From Rosa chinensis (taxonomy: Eukaryota; Streptophyta; Magnoliopsida; Rosales; Rosaceae), in assembly GCF_002994745.2 (NCBI RefSeq), contig NC_037088.1, positions 62,576,397 through 62,640,396 of the forward strand: a stretch of 64,000 bases of DNA. Direction: 5' to 3'. The first letter of the stretch is position 1, and every line of letters starts with the position of its first letter. The notes below the pieces were generated by a model. It was not told the origin of the DNA, searched no databases, and worked only from the letters and a program-made list of their open reading frames with translations. The position numbers and the translations under genes are program-made. This document shows positions 23,001-35,600 of this stretch, in pieces.

Positions 23001-25678
23001 TCTGAAATTATGCTTGTATGATAACTTATTGACATTTTTTGTTTGCAGCCTGGTACTCATCTTGATCAGAAGGAGAAGCTTGTAACATACAGAGATTTTG
23101 TTGACAAGGAGCTTATACAGTTTTCCATGGCTGATCTGCAAAGGTCGATACCATCAATGGTTGATGGATTGAAGCCAGGTCAAAGAAAGATACTGTTCTG
23201 CTCTTTTAAGAGGAACTTTATCAAGGAAGCAAAAGTTGCCCAGTTTTCTGGTTATGTGTCTGAGCATTCTGCCTACCACCATGGTGAGGAAAGTCTTGCC
23301 AGTACTATCATTGGAATGGCACAAGAATATGTGGGCAGTAACAATGTTAATCTCCTTCAACCAAATGGTCAATTTGGGACTCGTAACTTGGTAAGAACCA
23401 TTAATCTTGTCAACATATCACTAGTTTTAGAAGATTTCATCTGGTAGTGCAATTTTATTCAGAGATTTTTCACTTACATTATCATTTTGCTCAACACTTA
23501 CATTAATATTTTGCTCAACATAGGGAGGCAAAGACCATGCAAGTGCTCGTTATATATATACTCGGCTTTCTCCTATTACAAGGTTTCTTTTTCCAAAGGA
23601 TGATGATAAACTTCTGGACTGCTTGAATGACGATGGGCAATCTATTGAGCCAACCTGGTAATATTTGTTATCAAATAATTATTGCATATAATTTTAACAC
23701 ATGGTTGGATAAGTATAGCTGAATGATTGTTTTTGTTGTATAGGTATGTGCCGGTTATCCCAATGGTTCTTGTGAATGGTAGTGAAGGAATTGGGACTGG
23801 TTGGAGCTGTTATGTCCCTAATTATAATCCAAGAGACATCATTGCAAACATTAGGCGGTTTCTTAATGGTGATGAAATGGTGCCAATGGATCCGTGGTAT
23901 AGAGGCTTTACTGGATTTATTGAGAAAACTGTCAAGGAATCTGGTACAAGCTACACAGTATGTGGGACTATTGAGGAAGTCAATGAGACAACACTCAGGA
24001 TTTCGGAGCTACCAATCCGTAGGTCGAATCAAGATTATAAGGAATTTTTGGAGTCTATCTGTCAAGGGAATGACAAGGCCAAGGATCCTTTCATCGAGGT
24101 ATAGCCGACTAAAGTACTTGACATCTGCAATATACATTAAACTTTGTTTCAGGCCTTCCTAAGTTTCTAATCAAAGTTATTCATTCTGCAGGGTTTCACA
24201 CAGCATAGTGATGACAGTACTGTAGAAATTATAGTCTACTTGCCTGAGGAGAACCTGATGGCAGCCAGAAAAGATGGTTTGCTGAAGAAATTTAGACTGA
24301 CCTCTACAATAGGCACAACTAACATGCACCTGTTTGATCCAAAGGGTGTGATTAAGAAATATGACACTCCAGAGCAGAGTATGTGTTAACATGATTTGAT
24401 GTGGTTTGATTAATGCTTAGTGGTACAAATATATAACTAGATTTTGTTTTTGCTATCTTCATTCTGCAGTTCTTGAGGAATTCTTTCACCTAAGACTTGA
24501 ATTCTATGAGAAAAGGAAGGTTAGTTTATTCTTTCTCAGACTTTAATTTAATACAACTCAACTGATTCTGTGATACAACTTGACTGGTTTTATATCATGT
24601 ATGCAGAAAGTATTGTTGGATAACCTTGGGTTGGAATTGTTGAAATTGGAAAACAAGCTTCGATTCATCAGGAATCTCGTATGTGGAGATATAGTTGTGA
24701 GTAATAGGAAGAGAGCTGATCTATTCCTTGAGCTCAAACAGAAAGGTTTCAATCCTTTTCCAAAGAAAACTAAGGGTGTGGAGCCTGAGGTTGCTGGAGC
24801 AACTGAAGATACAGAAGAAACAGAAGTGAACCCAGAGGCAGTCATTGGTTATGGAGTACGAATCAGTGATTATGAGTATCTGCTCTCGATGGCAACTGGA
24901 ACGTTGACCATTGAGAGTATTGAAGCCTTATCCCTTGAGAGGGATAAGGTCAATGCGCAGGTTCTGGAATTGATGGGCTCAACATCAACCTCACTGTGGT
25001 TGAAGGATCTCAATGCTCTTGAAATGGAACTTGATGTATGCATAGTAAACAATGATATTTCACTATTTTCTGTTTACTTCACTTGTAACCTTTGTGTCTG
25101 ATATACCATGTTTATATCAGGAGCTGGAGAGAAGTGAGGCTTTGGCAGATGAGGCAAAAAGAAAATCAAGAAACAACCGTAGGGAAACACAATAGATATT
25201 TAGTTTACATTTCAATGTTTTGATTATGCACTCACTGAACCAAGATCATCTGCTTGGTTTTTTTTTTTCAGAGAAAGCTCCTGAGGTGAAGAAACAGAGA
25301 GTTGCAGCAAAAGGTATGAGCCATGACCCAATTATCCTTTCTGATGACGATGCCGAAGAAGAAATGGTGGATCTGACTTCATCTGAAGGTTCGTTATATG
25401 TATCTTTTAATTTTTCATTCTAATTCCTTCTGGGACTGCTGCACAATTCAGCTATTGTACCATCTTTTAGTATTTTCACCTAAACATGAGAAATGGTTAG
25501 AAAGAAGAAATTAGCATTGCCTTGTCCTCTTCTTTTGCCTCAAGTTAAGCGTTAACATAGTTTCAATGTGACAGATAAGGAAACTGCGCAGAAGGAAGCA
25601 CGTTGCAGAAAGGCCACAAGAACTGAAGATGGAAGAAGAGTCAGACAGAGAATAGATTTTGTTTGTGGAATTGATTGA
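20068..25678 (+). CDS. TOP2: DNA topoisomerase II-like protein with altered ATPase and TOPRIM residues
   Basis: Type IIA topoisomerases pass one DNA duplex through another using ATP. Eighteen exons: 20068-20535, 20950-21242, 21323-21389, 21472-21742, 21825-21994, 22077-22286, 22372-22485, 22569-22679, 22776-22940, 23049-23390, 23524-23657, 23744-24098, 24192-24378, 24470-24519, 24607-25035, 25121-25178, 25272-25388, 25575-25678. All junctions are GT-AG and the frame is open for 1,214 aa (usual plant length about 1,470). Present: GHKL Asn (NAAD, about 69-72), the FDSQTK loop, TOPRIM DxD (DQDLDG) and cleavage tyrosine Tyr747 in ARYIYT. Abnormal: about 15 residues (SSNYDD...GGR) are missing after LLT at 125, leaving GNGYGAK; the invariant EGDSA is QGDSA (Gln415); the linker before KLEDAN is short; the C-terminal domain is reduced. 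Exon 1 is much richer in GC at third positions than later exons. By family knowledge it should be catalytically impaired; it may be a recently dying paralogue or have a structural role. Confidence 0.9.
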
Positions 25679-25775
25679 CAAAGTGGAACTTTGTCCCTAG
25701 TGGAACTTTTGCCACCATAGGGTTTGTTTGTGGAATTGATTGACATAGTGGTTTTCGATTCGTGATTTGTGGTTC
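25655..25775 (+). repeat. Two copies of a topoisomerase intron-1 segment at the 3' end of the gene
   Basis: The motif GTTTGTTTGTGGAATTGATT plus flanks at about 20,620-20,672 in intron 1 recurs at about 25,660-25,687 (short) and at about 25,718-25,775 (longer, including 'agtggttttcgat' and 'ttcttcgt'). The first 3' copy supplies the final codons and TGA stop of the predicted protein. Confidence 0.85.
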
Positions 25776-25785
25776 TTCGTTTATT

Positions 25786-27035
25786 TTTTTTAATTTTTTA
25801 TTATTATTATTTTTATATAATAAGTAGTAATCTCTTTATTTAGATAGATAGATGACTAGAGTACGGGTGTGGCTTGATGTAGCAATATCCTCACTCACAG
25901 ACCGAGTGATGGAATGGCCACGCACATCCCTAGCAATTACATTGGTTACAGGTTGGTCGTTAGAAACAACCCGCATGAGCCAAGGAGGCCCAACCTTGTA
26001 CCATTGATAACGCCCAAAATTCCGGGCTACAAAGCTTGCAATATGATGAGCAACTTGGTTTGCCTCTCTAGGAACAGATTCAACTTTAGGAACAGGAAGC
26101 AGAACCATCAGATCTCTAATCTGGTCAACAATTACTTCCCCCACAGCCAAACATTCATGCTCCTCATTAACCATATGTGCAGCTTCTAATAAGTCTGTTT
26201 CCACCTCCAAAACAGACGGCCTCCGCAAAGCAACTTCCTGTAAACCATATAGTTAAGCAGCCAAAGGAGTGAGTCTTCCATTAAAACGTTCCCCCAGTGC
26301 CCAAATCATGTTGCCATTAGCAGAGCGTAGAACTGCCCCTACACCCCACCCTGCCTTCTTGTTGATATACCGCCGCATCGCAGTTTAGCTTCAAAGAATG
26401 CAATTGGGGGGCGTCCAAATTACCAGCATTTCTGTTAAAGGCTCTAACCTGAGCCGCCTCCAGACTCCAGTGCATGAATACCCCTACCATTATTCTTACC
26501 CCCACCAGGGACTAAGATTGCCAGGTGCTTATTAATCTATTGACAAATACCAACTGGCAATCGAAAAACACTCATCGTGTAATTAGAAATTGATTTGAGC
26601 AACCGCGTTTATCAGCATTTCTTTTCCCGCCTTAGACAAACCCTGAACTTTATTCATCCATACCTTGTCAGCCAAACCACGAAATAATTTACGTTTGTCT
26701 TTGCCTGTGACTGTTGGCAGGCCTAGATAGCGCTCATGGCATGGAACCACCGCTATATTGAGAACATTCCCACAGTCTTCCTTAAGACGGCCATTAGTCA
26801 TTCATCGACTAAAACAGACAACCGACTTTTCATTACTGATCCTTTGCCCTGGAGGAGGTCCTAATAAATTTTGAAAAGTTCCAATAAGTGAGTACAATCA
26901 GAGACCGATGCATCACAAAAGAGGAGACTGTCATCGGCATAGAACAGATGAGTTATTGAAGGCGCTCCCCTAGCAATTTCCACACCATGGATTAATAGAT
27001 TTATTTCTGCCATCCGTACCAGAGATGAGAAGCCC
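25786..27035 (-). mobile_element. LINE (non-LTR retrotransposon) remnant A
   Basis: The T-rich run at 25786-25820 is the A-tail of a minus-strand element. Reading minus strand from the right: RT with an intact FYADDSLLF motif (about 26,960-26,930), a region with CHERYLGLPTVTGKDKRKL (about 26,740), then RNase H pieces (LKLNCDAAVYQQEGRVG, about 26,390; VPREANQVAHHIASFVARNF, about 26,060). Several frameshifts and stops break the frame, and the endonuclease and most of RT are missing. It sits tail to tail with the topoisomerase gene, about 110 bases past its stop. No target duplication was found. Confidence 0.8.
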
Positions 27036-27039
27036 TAAG

Positions 27040-27765
27040 TGACGCAGTCGGATTGATAACTAGGTTTACCAGCAATAAACCTAACAAAAGGGTTCATGAG
27101 TCAACCAGAGATAAAAAGAGAAAATCTCTATTTTATTGATTAAAAGTTAAAAGATACGTTCTGCAGCCACATAAATAAGAGAAAAGTACCCTAGGGCGAC
27201 TAACAATGAAACCCTAAAGCCCATGGGTAAAAACGAAAACAACCCAAAAATAATTAGGAAAACCAAAAACGGGGAAAATAGAAAAATGCAGTTTTGAGGC
27301 CCTAAACGACCCCGAAAGCCATAAAAAGACTACAACTCATAGCAAGCTATGAGTCTTGTTTCTGGCGAGATTCCCTTAGACACCGAGTCAGACACCGAGC
27401 TGTTTCATGTCTACTAGTCACTTTTCGTTTTCCTCCTTTAGCACGATCCAACTGTTCTTCGAATTGGGCTGTCATCCGTTTTACATCACTCAGTCACCAA
27501 AATAACACAAGTATGGAGAAAGTGGCTGGTTTTCCTTCAGCAAACCCCGCGTTAGTACTTTAAATCTACCAAAAGATCCCTCACTTGGATTTAAAATCTC
27601 ATCTTGTGGGTCGGGCCATAATGCACAAGCAAAAAAAGGCCCAAAGAAAACCAAACAACAAAAATTGCAAATCCATATTTTTATTTTTATTTTCACTCAC
27701 TATTTTGGTTGAAATTGTTTCATGAAACCAAAAATTGGATAGTTTCCTGCGGAATCTAATATAGA
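27040..27765. other. Unclassified repeat-like stretch between LINE remnants
   Basis: About 700 bases with no coding frame of note. An inverted pair around 'actcatagcaagctatgagt' (about 27,332-27,353) forms a short palindrome. The composition resembles a piece of an LTR or LINE leader, but no ends, primer site or domain were seen. Confidence 0.3.
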
Positions 27766-27998
27766 CTTTTTTTTTTGGCTGAAAGATGAGTGAAAGAGAG
27801 GAGTAACCTCCCTAACACTTCGTTGAATTAATCAAAGAAAAAGTAGATAACACCAGAGGGGGAAACCAAAACCTCTTGAAGCAAACTAATAATGAAACAA
27901 AACTAGCAAAACTGAAACTGAGGTAGACCCATAATGTCACTATTACAATAGGACAAAATAAAAGAAGGAGGCACATCCCACCACACCAGTTGAGTTAA

Positions 27999-28293
27999 GA
28001 GTAACTCCAACAGCTTCCCTATATTTTGATTTTTCTCTATTTTAGGAAAAAATGAGCTATTTTTGCTCAAATAGATTTCTTATAACTATCTCTATTTGAG
28101 GAAAAGTAAGGAAAGAGAAAACTAAATACCTTGTATTTACAGCAATCTCTAAAATTTTAAGGAAGAATATGGAGATTTTAGAGATTGTTGTAAAATTGGG
28201 AATCTGTTAGAGTTGGAGAAAAAAAAGATGTTAAACCTTTGACTTTTGCTTCCCTATTATACATAAATTATAGGGAAACTGTTAGAGTTGCTC
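27999..28293. mobile_element. Tourist-like MITE (PIF/Harbinger type), TAA target duplication
   Basis: Terminal inverted repeats read GAGTAACTCCAACAGCTTCC on the left and GAGCAACTCTAACAGTTTCC on the right (reverse complement), and both continue as CTATA. TAA flanks both sides (27996-27998 and 28294-28296). Length is 295 bp, AT-rich and non-coding. It is nested in LINE remnant B. Confidence 0.85.
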
Positions 28294-28385
28294 TAACGAC
28301 GTACCGTGGTTAGCCAATACATCAGCAACTTTATTCCCTTCATAAAAAATATGAAAAGATTGAAATGTCATATTTGCTATGTAAC

Positions 28386-28746
28386 CATGGGCAGAACCAG
28401 AATTTTAAGGTTTTGGGGGGGGGGGCTCCTCATTAAAAAATTTTGTTCAACAACAAATAATTTTTTTTTTCTTAAAAGAAAGAAACTAATAATTGTACCA
28501 TTTATGCTATTCATATTTGTCTAATGTAATTAGTTGATTTGATTAACAAAAATTATTGCATATGAAATTGACCACCATAAAGAGAAGATAAGGAAACAAT
28601 TATGATATTATTATCAGATTACACAAAAGGAGAGAATTAAAGATCAAAATGTATTAATTATGCATGAAATTGTTTTTGTAGATTATTTTTTTTGGGGGGG
28701 GGGGGGGGCTCTGTCTCTCCCGGGCTTTCATGTAATTCTGCCCCTG
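28386..28746. mobile_element. hAT-type MITE with 8 bp target duplication
   Basis: The ends read CATGGGCAGAA and, reverse-complemented, CAGGGGCAGAA, with G-runs a short distance inside both ends. The flanking 8 bp are TATGTAAC (28378-28385) and TATGCAAC (28747-28754), one difference, as expected for hAT insertions. The element is 361 bp, non-coding, and nested in LINE remnant B. Confidence 0.8.
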
Positions 28747-28930
28747 TATGCAACTTAAACAAATAAAACAATTAATCCAACAAACACGAAGTTGCTAGGG
28801 TACAAACAAAAGAGAGCGTAGGTAGTCTAGCACAAATGACAAGTCAACCTCTAACCAAACGTGTTTCCAATCACGAACCCAAGCAAGCTCAATAGCCGTT
28901 ATAACTGCCAAAACCTCCGCCGCTATAGAA

Positions 28931-31900
28931 CTAGGAATGTCAATGTTGACATATCATCATCATTTAGTGAAAAAAAAATAAGAAGGAGAACTTTGAAATT
29001 GTAATAGTCAAAATAGCACCGAATGTGAATTACAATTTACTTGAACGAAACTCGAAAATGGTTTGAGCATCTACTTGGCATGGAGCACCATTAGGCGAAG
29101 TGAATATTTTCTTAAAAAGGGTCCATTAACAGACGTAAAGGTATTCGATCGAACATTGTTCCATAAAAGGATTCCAAAAGCAAAGCTAAAGGCCAATTAT
29201 GGTGGAACCAAAAAGCCACTCCCATACTCAAAGCTTGTGTACGAGAAACTCTTGGAAATTAATTATCCTTTGGGTGATTCAAATTTCCATGTTTTGTTGG
29301 TTTTGTTTGGGACAAATGTACGCTGTTATGCCATCATTTTCCTTGTATTACATCATTGAAGCGCTGACCAGTTAGAAAAGTAATGCTGCAAAATAAGAAA
29401 AATTTTAAGAATGTGTGTACTTATGAGGATTGAATCATGAGTCATGATAACAAGTTTTGCAAGCAGAGTTTCAATCAAGGTTTCTGAAAGTGCATGTGAG
29501 CAATTCAAGGTTTTATGTCCTATGAAAAAAGAGATGCTCATCGTTTTGATATTGACACTGAAAAGAGCTATGATTTTTTTAGCTAACATCCACACAATGA
29601 AAGCTTGAAACCCAGCAAACATGCATATAGTGCTAAGTTCAGTTATGCCATTCGTTTGATGAGAAATAAAAAGGAACTGGGATAGATAAGCTGCAATACT
29701 TTTGGGAATAAGAAGAATGAGCCTGTTTTGGGGAGGGAAAGCACACAACCCTATGTTTGTTTTGAGGCCAATGAGGCTACATGAATTTGCTTCCAAGAGA
29801 ACTTGTCTGTTCTAGGCCAGACAGAAGATTGCATTGGCTTAGGGATAATCAGTTTCCATTGTTTCATAATCCATTAGAAACTATTTGTTTACTGAATCAA
29901 TATGCACCAACATATAATCCAAGGGAGATGGCGTGCAGGAATACTGGCCGGACAATTGCTACAAATCAATAAAATGCATCGAAAAACCAAAGAACGGTTT
30001 CCTAGCTTGAAGCTTTAATACAATTTGAACATAACATGCGCTGTCCAAAACTGCGATTTAATTAGAAGAGTGTGACTGAATGAAATCGCTCCCACCCAAA
30101 TTTCAGTTCAACCATTAAAATGCTTAACATCTTCAAGTCTTTGCATTCTCCATAACAATGTGGTGGAAAATGTGTGTTAAAACTTAAAACGTTTCAAAGA
30201 TATTTAGGCATGAGCAAAATATTTGATAAATTGCCTTAACGAGAATGAAGTAATGATGATTGTATGAACAAAAAAAAGGTATATGGGCTTCTTAATGTCA
30301 AACAGAACCAGATTCCCAGCTGAGACAATTTAAGGATGAGAATATGGTCAGTGTCTCAATCCAATATAAAAAAAAGCTCAAGAGAATAAAGTGTGCATGG
30401 GAAAGTGACTCATAAATATTAAGAGGTGTATTATCCCTCCACAAAAGAACTGGTAAAGTTTCATAGAGGGGGAATATAGACAGAGAATCAATCTATCTTC
30501 CAGAGCACATCAGAATTAACAAGTAAATATTCATTAATCAATCCTTCATTCCATGATGCATTCTTTTTACCATGGTCAACAGTATCTTCCACAGCCCCAA
30601 CACCACACCACTACCATGGCCATACCTCAAAAGCATCACATTGAATAGAAAATGCTGTGACAGACCAACCTTCTTTTTTTGGTTACTGTGGTAACTTGTT
30701 TAGTTTAAACAGATAAAATGGTAAAGTTAAACAAGGGCTTTTCACTTAATGCACATTGTGGATCACAACCATGCATGCTTCTTGTGCAGCCCCAGATCAA
30801 TATTCCAATCTCAAGATCACTTCTTTGTATGTATCAAAGGTCCTCTGTGAGATTCTCACATTCTTATGTGTTCTATGCTAAAGCCAGTGTGGTCCTGCTT
30901 TCACCCAACACCCACTGATCAGTTGCTTTCAGGAAATTTACAAGCTAAGGAGTAAAGAGAATTATATATACACATTTCTGCATAGTTTGTTTGTGTCAGG
31001 TTATTCACAAATTCAAATCATGACAAGTAATAGCAACAAATTGTTTCCACCAAAAGTCCCAATCTTTTTCTTAGCATGGTTTCCAGGTTTTGTTATTTTG
31101 TTGAAATGCAAGTTTGCAACCACCAAATGAGAGTGGGTTTTGGCATTAAACAAGTCTTGGTGCCTAGTTAGTGTAACTTTTTCCACCCTCAGAAAACTGC
31201 TTTCTTATTAGAAGAAAGCAAATTTTATGTGAAGCCCATTGACTGAAACCCCAGAAAGAAGTGATTTTTGATTTTCCCAGAAGCTGAAAGACAACTTTTT
31301 AGATAATCTCTAATTTGAGCTTCTCCAAAAAGCTCAAAAACAGCTTTATCCTAATAATAAACTAATTACCTTATATGCTTTGCTAAAACAACTTCCTGCT
31401 ACCACTGATTTGACTCATTGTCTCCGATTTTTTCTCTATTACTTCTCAACTTAGTTCGAGTTTAGTAAATACAACATTTCTTTCTGTTGAATTATTATCT
31501 AGTATTTTCTAAAACCTAAAAAGGAGGTGGTCATGGAATAACAAGGACTCCTCAATAATTTGGAAATGAATGAATGAATGCATGTGATCCTAACCAATCA
31601 AAATGGTCCACCCCTCCCTTCCAAAACCACAACACTAGTTCATGGGGTTGGCAATCCCATTTCCATAGGGAGAAACCTCCATTATCACTCAATCAAATCC
31701 CAAATGAGACACTTCCTTGGGGACCAAATTCAATTCCCCATCTACCCAATTAAATCAAAAATCTTTTCAAAAATCAAGGGACAAAATTTGAGTTTGAAAC
31801 AAAATGAGAAAACAACAACTGAATATAGAATTATAGAGCAGTGGGACTACGACAATGACAAATGGACAATGGAGTGAAGTAGTGTCAGACTCTCTCTGCC

Positions 31901-32638
31901 TTGGCACAGAGATTGAGAAGACTCATCACCAATAAACACAGCCTCCCAACCAATCCCAAACCAATCACATAAATAAGTTTTTCCATTTTGAATTTTGGGG
32001 AATAAGAACGGTCAGATCTACGGAGAACCGGACACGTGGTCGTGCTGGAGAGGTTTGTCAAGTTTTGACCAATTATATGAGGAGCTGAACGAGGCTTACT
32101 GTGAGACTGAGTACACCAGATGAGTAGAATTTGAATTCGAAATAAGAGCGAATCTCCGTTACGATGACAACAGTTACCGTGTCTCACCATTTCCTGTTGA
32201 CCATGTGCAACTTCTTGCAACGTTATGTTTTATTTTTTAACAAGAGAAATGAATTTCAAACTTTTTCTGTTTGTTTTTTTTTTGTAGAAAAGAAACATTC
32301 AGGTTTGTTTCGTGTAAAGATCATCTACAAGACTACAACACAAACATGAATTTTAAGTTAATAAGCAAAAATATGCTAAAAATTGACAAATGTGTTCCCA
32401 CGTAACACAATTAAGAAAAAAATTGGCATTAGTCCGACTTGAATTATTAAGCACTTGGTTACAGCTTATAAGTAAAAAAATGATTAATATTTTCTTGAGT
32501 TCAAATTTCAAAATCAAATAGTGATGTAATGAAGCAAATTTTCCACATTTTCTCTGTGGTCTGATACTCTGATATATTAATGTTGGAATCTTCCTCATGA
32601 GACCAAAAAAGCCAGAACACTAGGAGATATAGTTACCT
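28931..32638. other. Long intergenic region without recognised genes
   Basis: About 3.7 kb of AT-rich sequence. Coding-like stretches at about 29,085-29,290 and 29,785-29,970 on the plus strand lack ATG starts and match no family I know. At 32,011-31,909 (minus strand) an ATG frame of 33 residues (MEKLIYVIGLGLVG...) has a hydrophobic core and a CACGTG G-box lies near 32,034; too little to call a gene. No RNA gene was recognised. Confidence 0.5.
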
Positions 32639-32641
32639 CTC

Positions 32642-35600
32642 TGGGGGTGTGTTTGGTATGGCTGTGCTTTTCAGAAAAGCTGGCTTCTGCTTATTTCTGA
32701 GAAAAAGTAGCTGAAAAGCAAAGCAGCTGAGTGTTTGGTAAACTGGCTTTTTTTAAGTGCTGTCAATGGCAAAAAGCAGTGGTAAAGTGTTTGGTGAACT
32801 CAAACTGACTTGTGCTTTTTGTTTGTAGAATGACCAAATTAGACATGAGAGATTATTTTGCCTTGATTGTTTAGTAATACAATGTTGATAAAATGTTTTT
32901 GTTATTATTTTCAATCTTTATTATGTCTTTATTCATTTTTGTCAACTTTCAATTTTTCTAAATTATGGTGAGCATGTGAGAGGGAAAGGGATTTAGAGTC
33001 TGGTCTATGATACACAAAAGTATCTGCAAAAATGAAAAGAAATTTAGACTAATATCAGGTGATGAATCAACAGATTTTCAATTGCTTGCAAGAAACTTGG
33101 TGGAATCTCTCAAGACAGAATCAAATCTTCAGTAAAGTTATAGAGAAGCCAAACAAACATATTTACCTTTCATAAACAACTTTACACAAGCATAAAAGTT
33201 AACATTGCATCATCAACAAAGATGACACTTTTACAACTTATATAACATAATCCTTCAAACACAAAAGCAGCATCATATTTTACATTGCATCATCAACTAA
33301 GATGATGCATCATCAGTTTATGACACACCGCATTTTTCACAAACACCATATTTTACATTTTTCACAAGCATCATATTTTACATTGCATCATCAACGAAGA
33401 CGGTGCTAATACGACTTCATAATGGTTTCCATCTAAAACCGACACCATCAAACTACCTTTGTGATAACTTCAACTTGACAAGTCTTTGAACCCCATTCAA
33501 GCACTGAAAGTTCCTTGTCTAACTTCTTCTCTGCCCCTCTAGAAATGGGAGAAGCTTCTTGGTTGATCAGCAAAATGGAACTGTCTTCGCAATCAAAAGT
33601 AGCCCAAGCTTTAGTACCTATGGAAGAAAAATAAATGCAAACATATCATGAAACTGGTAAACTATGAGAATATGGAATATGTTGACACTTGTTTGCTGTG
33701 ACAAACTGAATGCAGAAGATTGAACAAGAAGCCCCCGGTTAACACATTACCAAGGAAACCAGACTATATCTCAGGGCAACATTTTATTGAAGAATCTTAT
33801 CTTCCATCTTGCAACTTCCTACAGTAACTGTTGAAATTTATTACCTGGTGTATCTGTGTCCCAAGAAAGGAGAACACAGATACATTTTACGATACCATGT
33901 AGTTTCAACAAATTCCAAGGCTGAGTATTTCTATATATCTTAAAATTCCAACTTCCAGCAAAACCCAATTATTCTAAAGAAGCATAACTCTAGAGGGGGT
34001 CTATGTAACCCCATCATGTTTATGTACATCTGAAACTCATGTTTCAAAAAGAAGAACTCTCACCAACATATTTGTAAATGAGAGAATCTGATGTTCTGCT
34101 AAGATTTCATTCAACAAGTGTTTTACTCAATTGAATCAGTCTTTTTAAAATAATATTCAAACCATTGTATTGGAGAAAACAGGAGTTTGGTTTCCATTAC
34201 ATTGACAAGGCATGATGTCTTGCAAAGTTTATTAGGCCAATGTGCAGAAATTATCAAGACCAAATGTGAAGCAGTCAATTTATAGACTCTGCCCTCTGGA
34301 CTATATATCAACAATACTAATTTGGAGTTGTCTATCATATATAACCTAATGGCAGAACTTACTAGCTAAGACTCAAGGACTCTTTAACACATAGATACAC
34401 AATATATTACAAGGCAATGCCGTAGGCACAAATTTAGTATCTGTTCTAAAGGCTAATGCTTTGGTCATTTAGAACCCTGAACAACCTATGTTCAACCAAT
34501 TTGCTTAGTCCATCCATCAATCAAGAAAGAAATATATCCGTAAAAACACAACATTCCATAAAATTTCTTTATAACTGCAAACAAATTTCACAAATTCTTT
34601 GTGTACTACAACCTACACAAACCTGATACAAGCTCACAAACTTCTTCAGGTGAAATCAGCTGATAAAGAATTGATAGTGAAAAAAAAAACGTCAAAAAAA
34701 TGCATCCACAAGTTGCTGTTCTCATGCACAGATGGAAACTATTAGGCTATAATGACAGCAAGGTCAGGCTATAATGACAGCAAGGTCAACTAGTTTTTCA
34801 TCCAATGCTCTTGTGAAAGATTTCGAACTCAACTCCAGTGCGTATAACAACTTGTACTAAATGTGCCTCAACAAATCCATATATAGTATTTGCAAAGACC
34901 TAGAAAAGGAGGTCAAAACCATCGGAAACATAATGTGCTCACAGATGTGTACTCACGAAATATGATAGAGAGAATTCTAAAAGCAGATTCAAATTCATCG
35001 CTATTGCATCACAAGTTCACGACCAACATAAATAAAGTTGCAAATGAATTTTCAATACACAAGCAATGAAAATTAATTTCCAAGACTCTGATATAGTAAA
35101 GACTTCGATTTTAGAACAGATGCTCAAAACGTTAAAAACCGGAACAAATTGACCATATGATCAAACAAATGAAGATGTCAAATTTCCAGTAAGAAGTTCA
35201 GTTACCTAATATTTCAGGAAAATCTTTCTGAAAACAAACTGAGAAGTCAAAACTTTTCAGGAAAGCTTTCGATTTTCAGAGCCTGGTACGAAAATCCGGG
35301 GATTGGATTGAGGATTCGAACAAGAATGAGAGGAGCAGTCAGCGTGAAGTCCTGTGCCTGTTCACTGCACGGCGCTGGAGGCTTCCACTTTTGAACACGG
35401 AAGAGAAGGGTTTGATGGCAGTGTGGTGTAATTACTGAAAGGAAGAGAGGACACAATCCGGTATTTCGAAATGTTCATTAAACTACAGTAACTACCGCTA
35501 CAGTGGAAAAGCCAGTGCCTGCTTCTAAAAGCATGGGGTTGCTGGCTTCGGCTTTTCGACCAAAAGAAGCAGTGGCTTCTGTCAAAAGCTGGGAAAAAGC

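Larger units (their letters stand above)
27768..28930 (-). mobile_element. LINE remnant B (RNase H end), split by two MITEs
   Basis: The T-run at 27768-27777 marks the A-tail. Minus-strand RNase H sequence is recognisable on the right (AEVLAVITAIELAWVRDWKH, about 28,920-28,860), centre (FYEGNKVADVLANHG, about 28,350-28,305) and left (WWDVPPSFI...GLPQFQ, about 27,985-27,920). The last is typical of plant LINE ORF2 C-termini. Two insertions, at 27999-28293 and 28386-28746, interrupt an otherwise nearly continuous domain, so both arrived after the LINE. Only the 3' part of the LINE remains. Confidence 0.78.

Noticed and set aside
29063..29972. Two plus-strand coding-like frames in the intergenic region
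   Set aside because: No ATG start for the first, no homology for either, and no splice partners.
31909..32011. Minus-strand 33-codon ATG frame with a hydrophobic core
   Set aside because: Too short and without homology; could be chance. Noted only under the intergenic entry.
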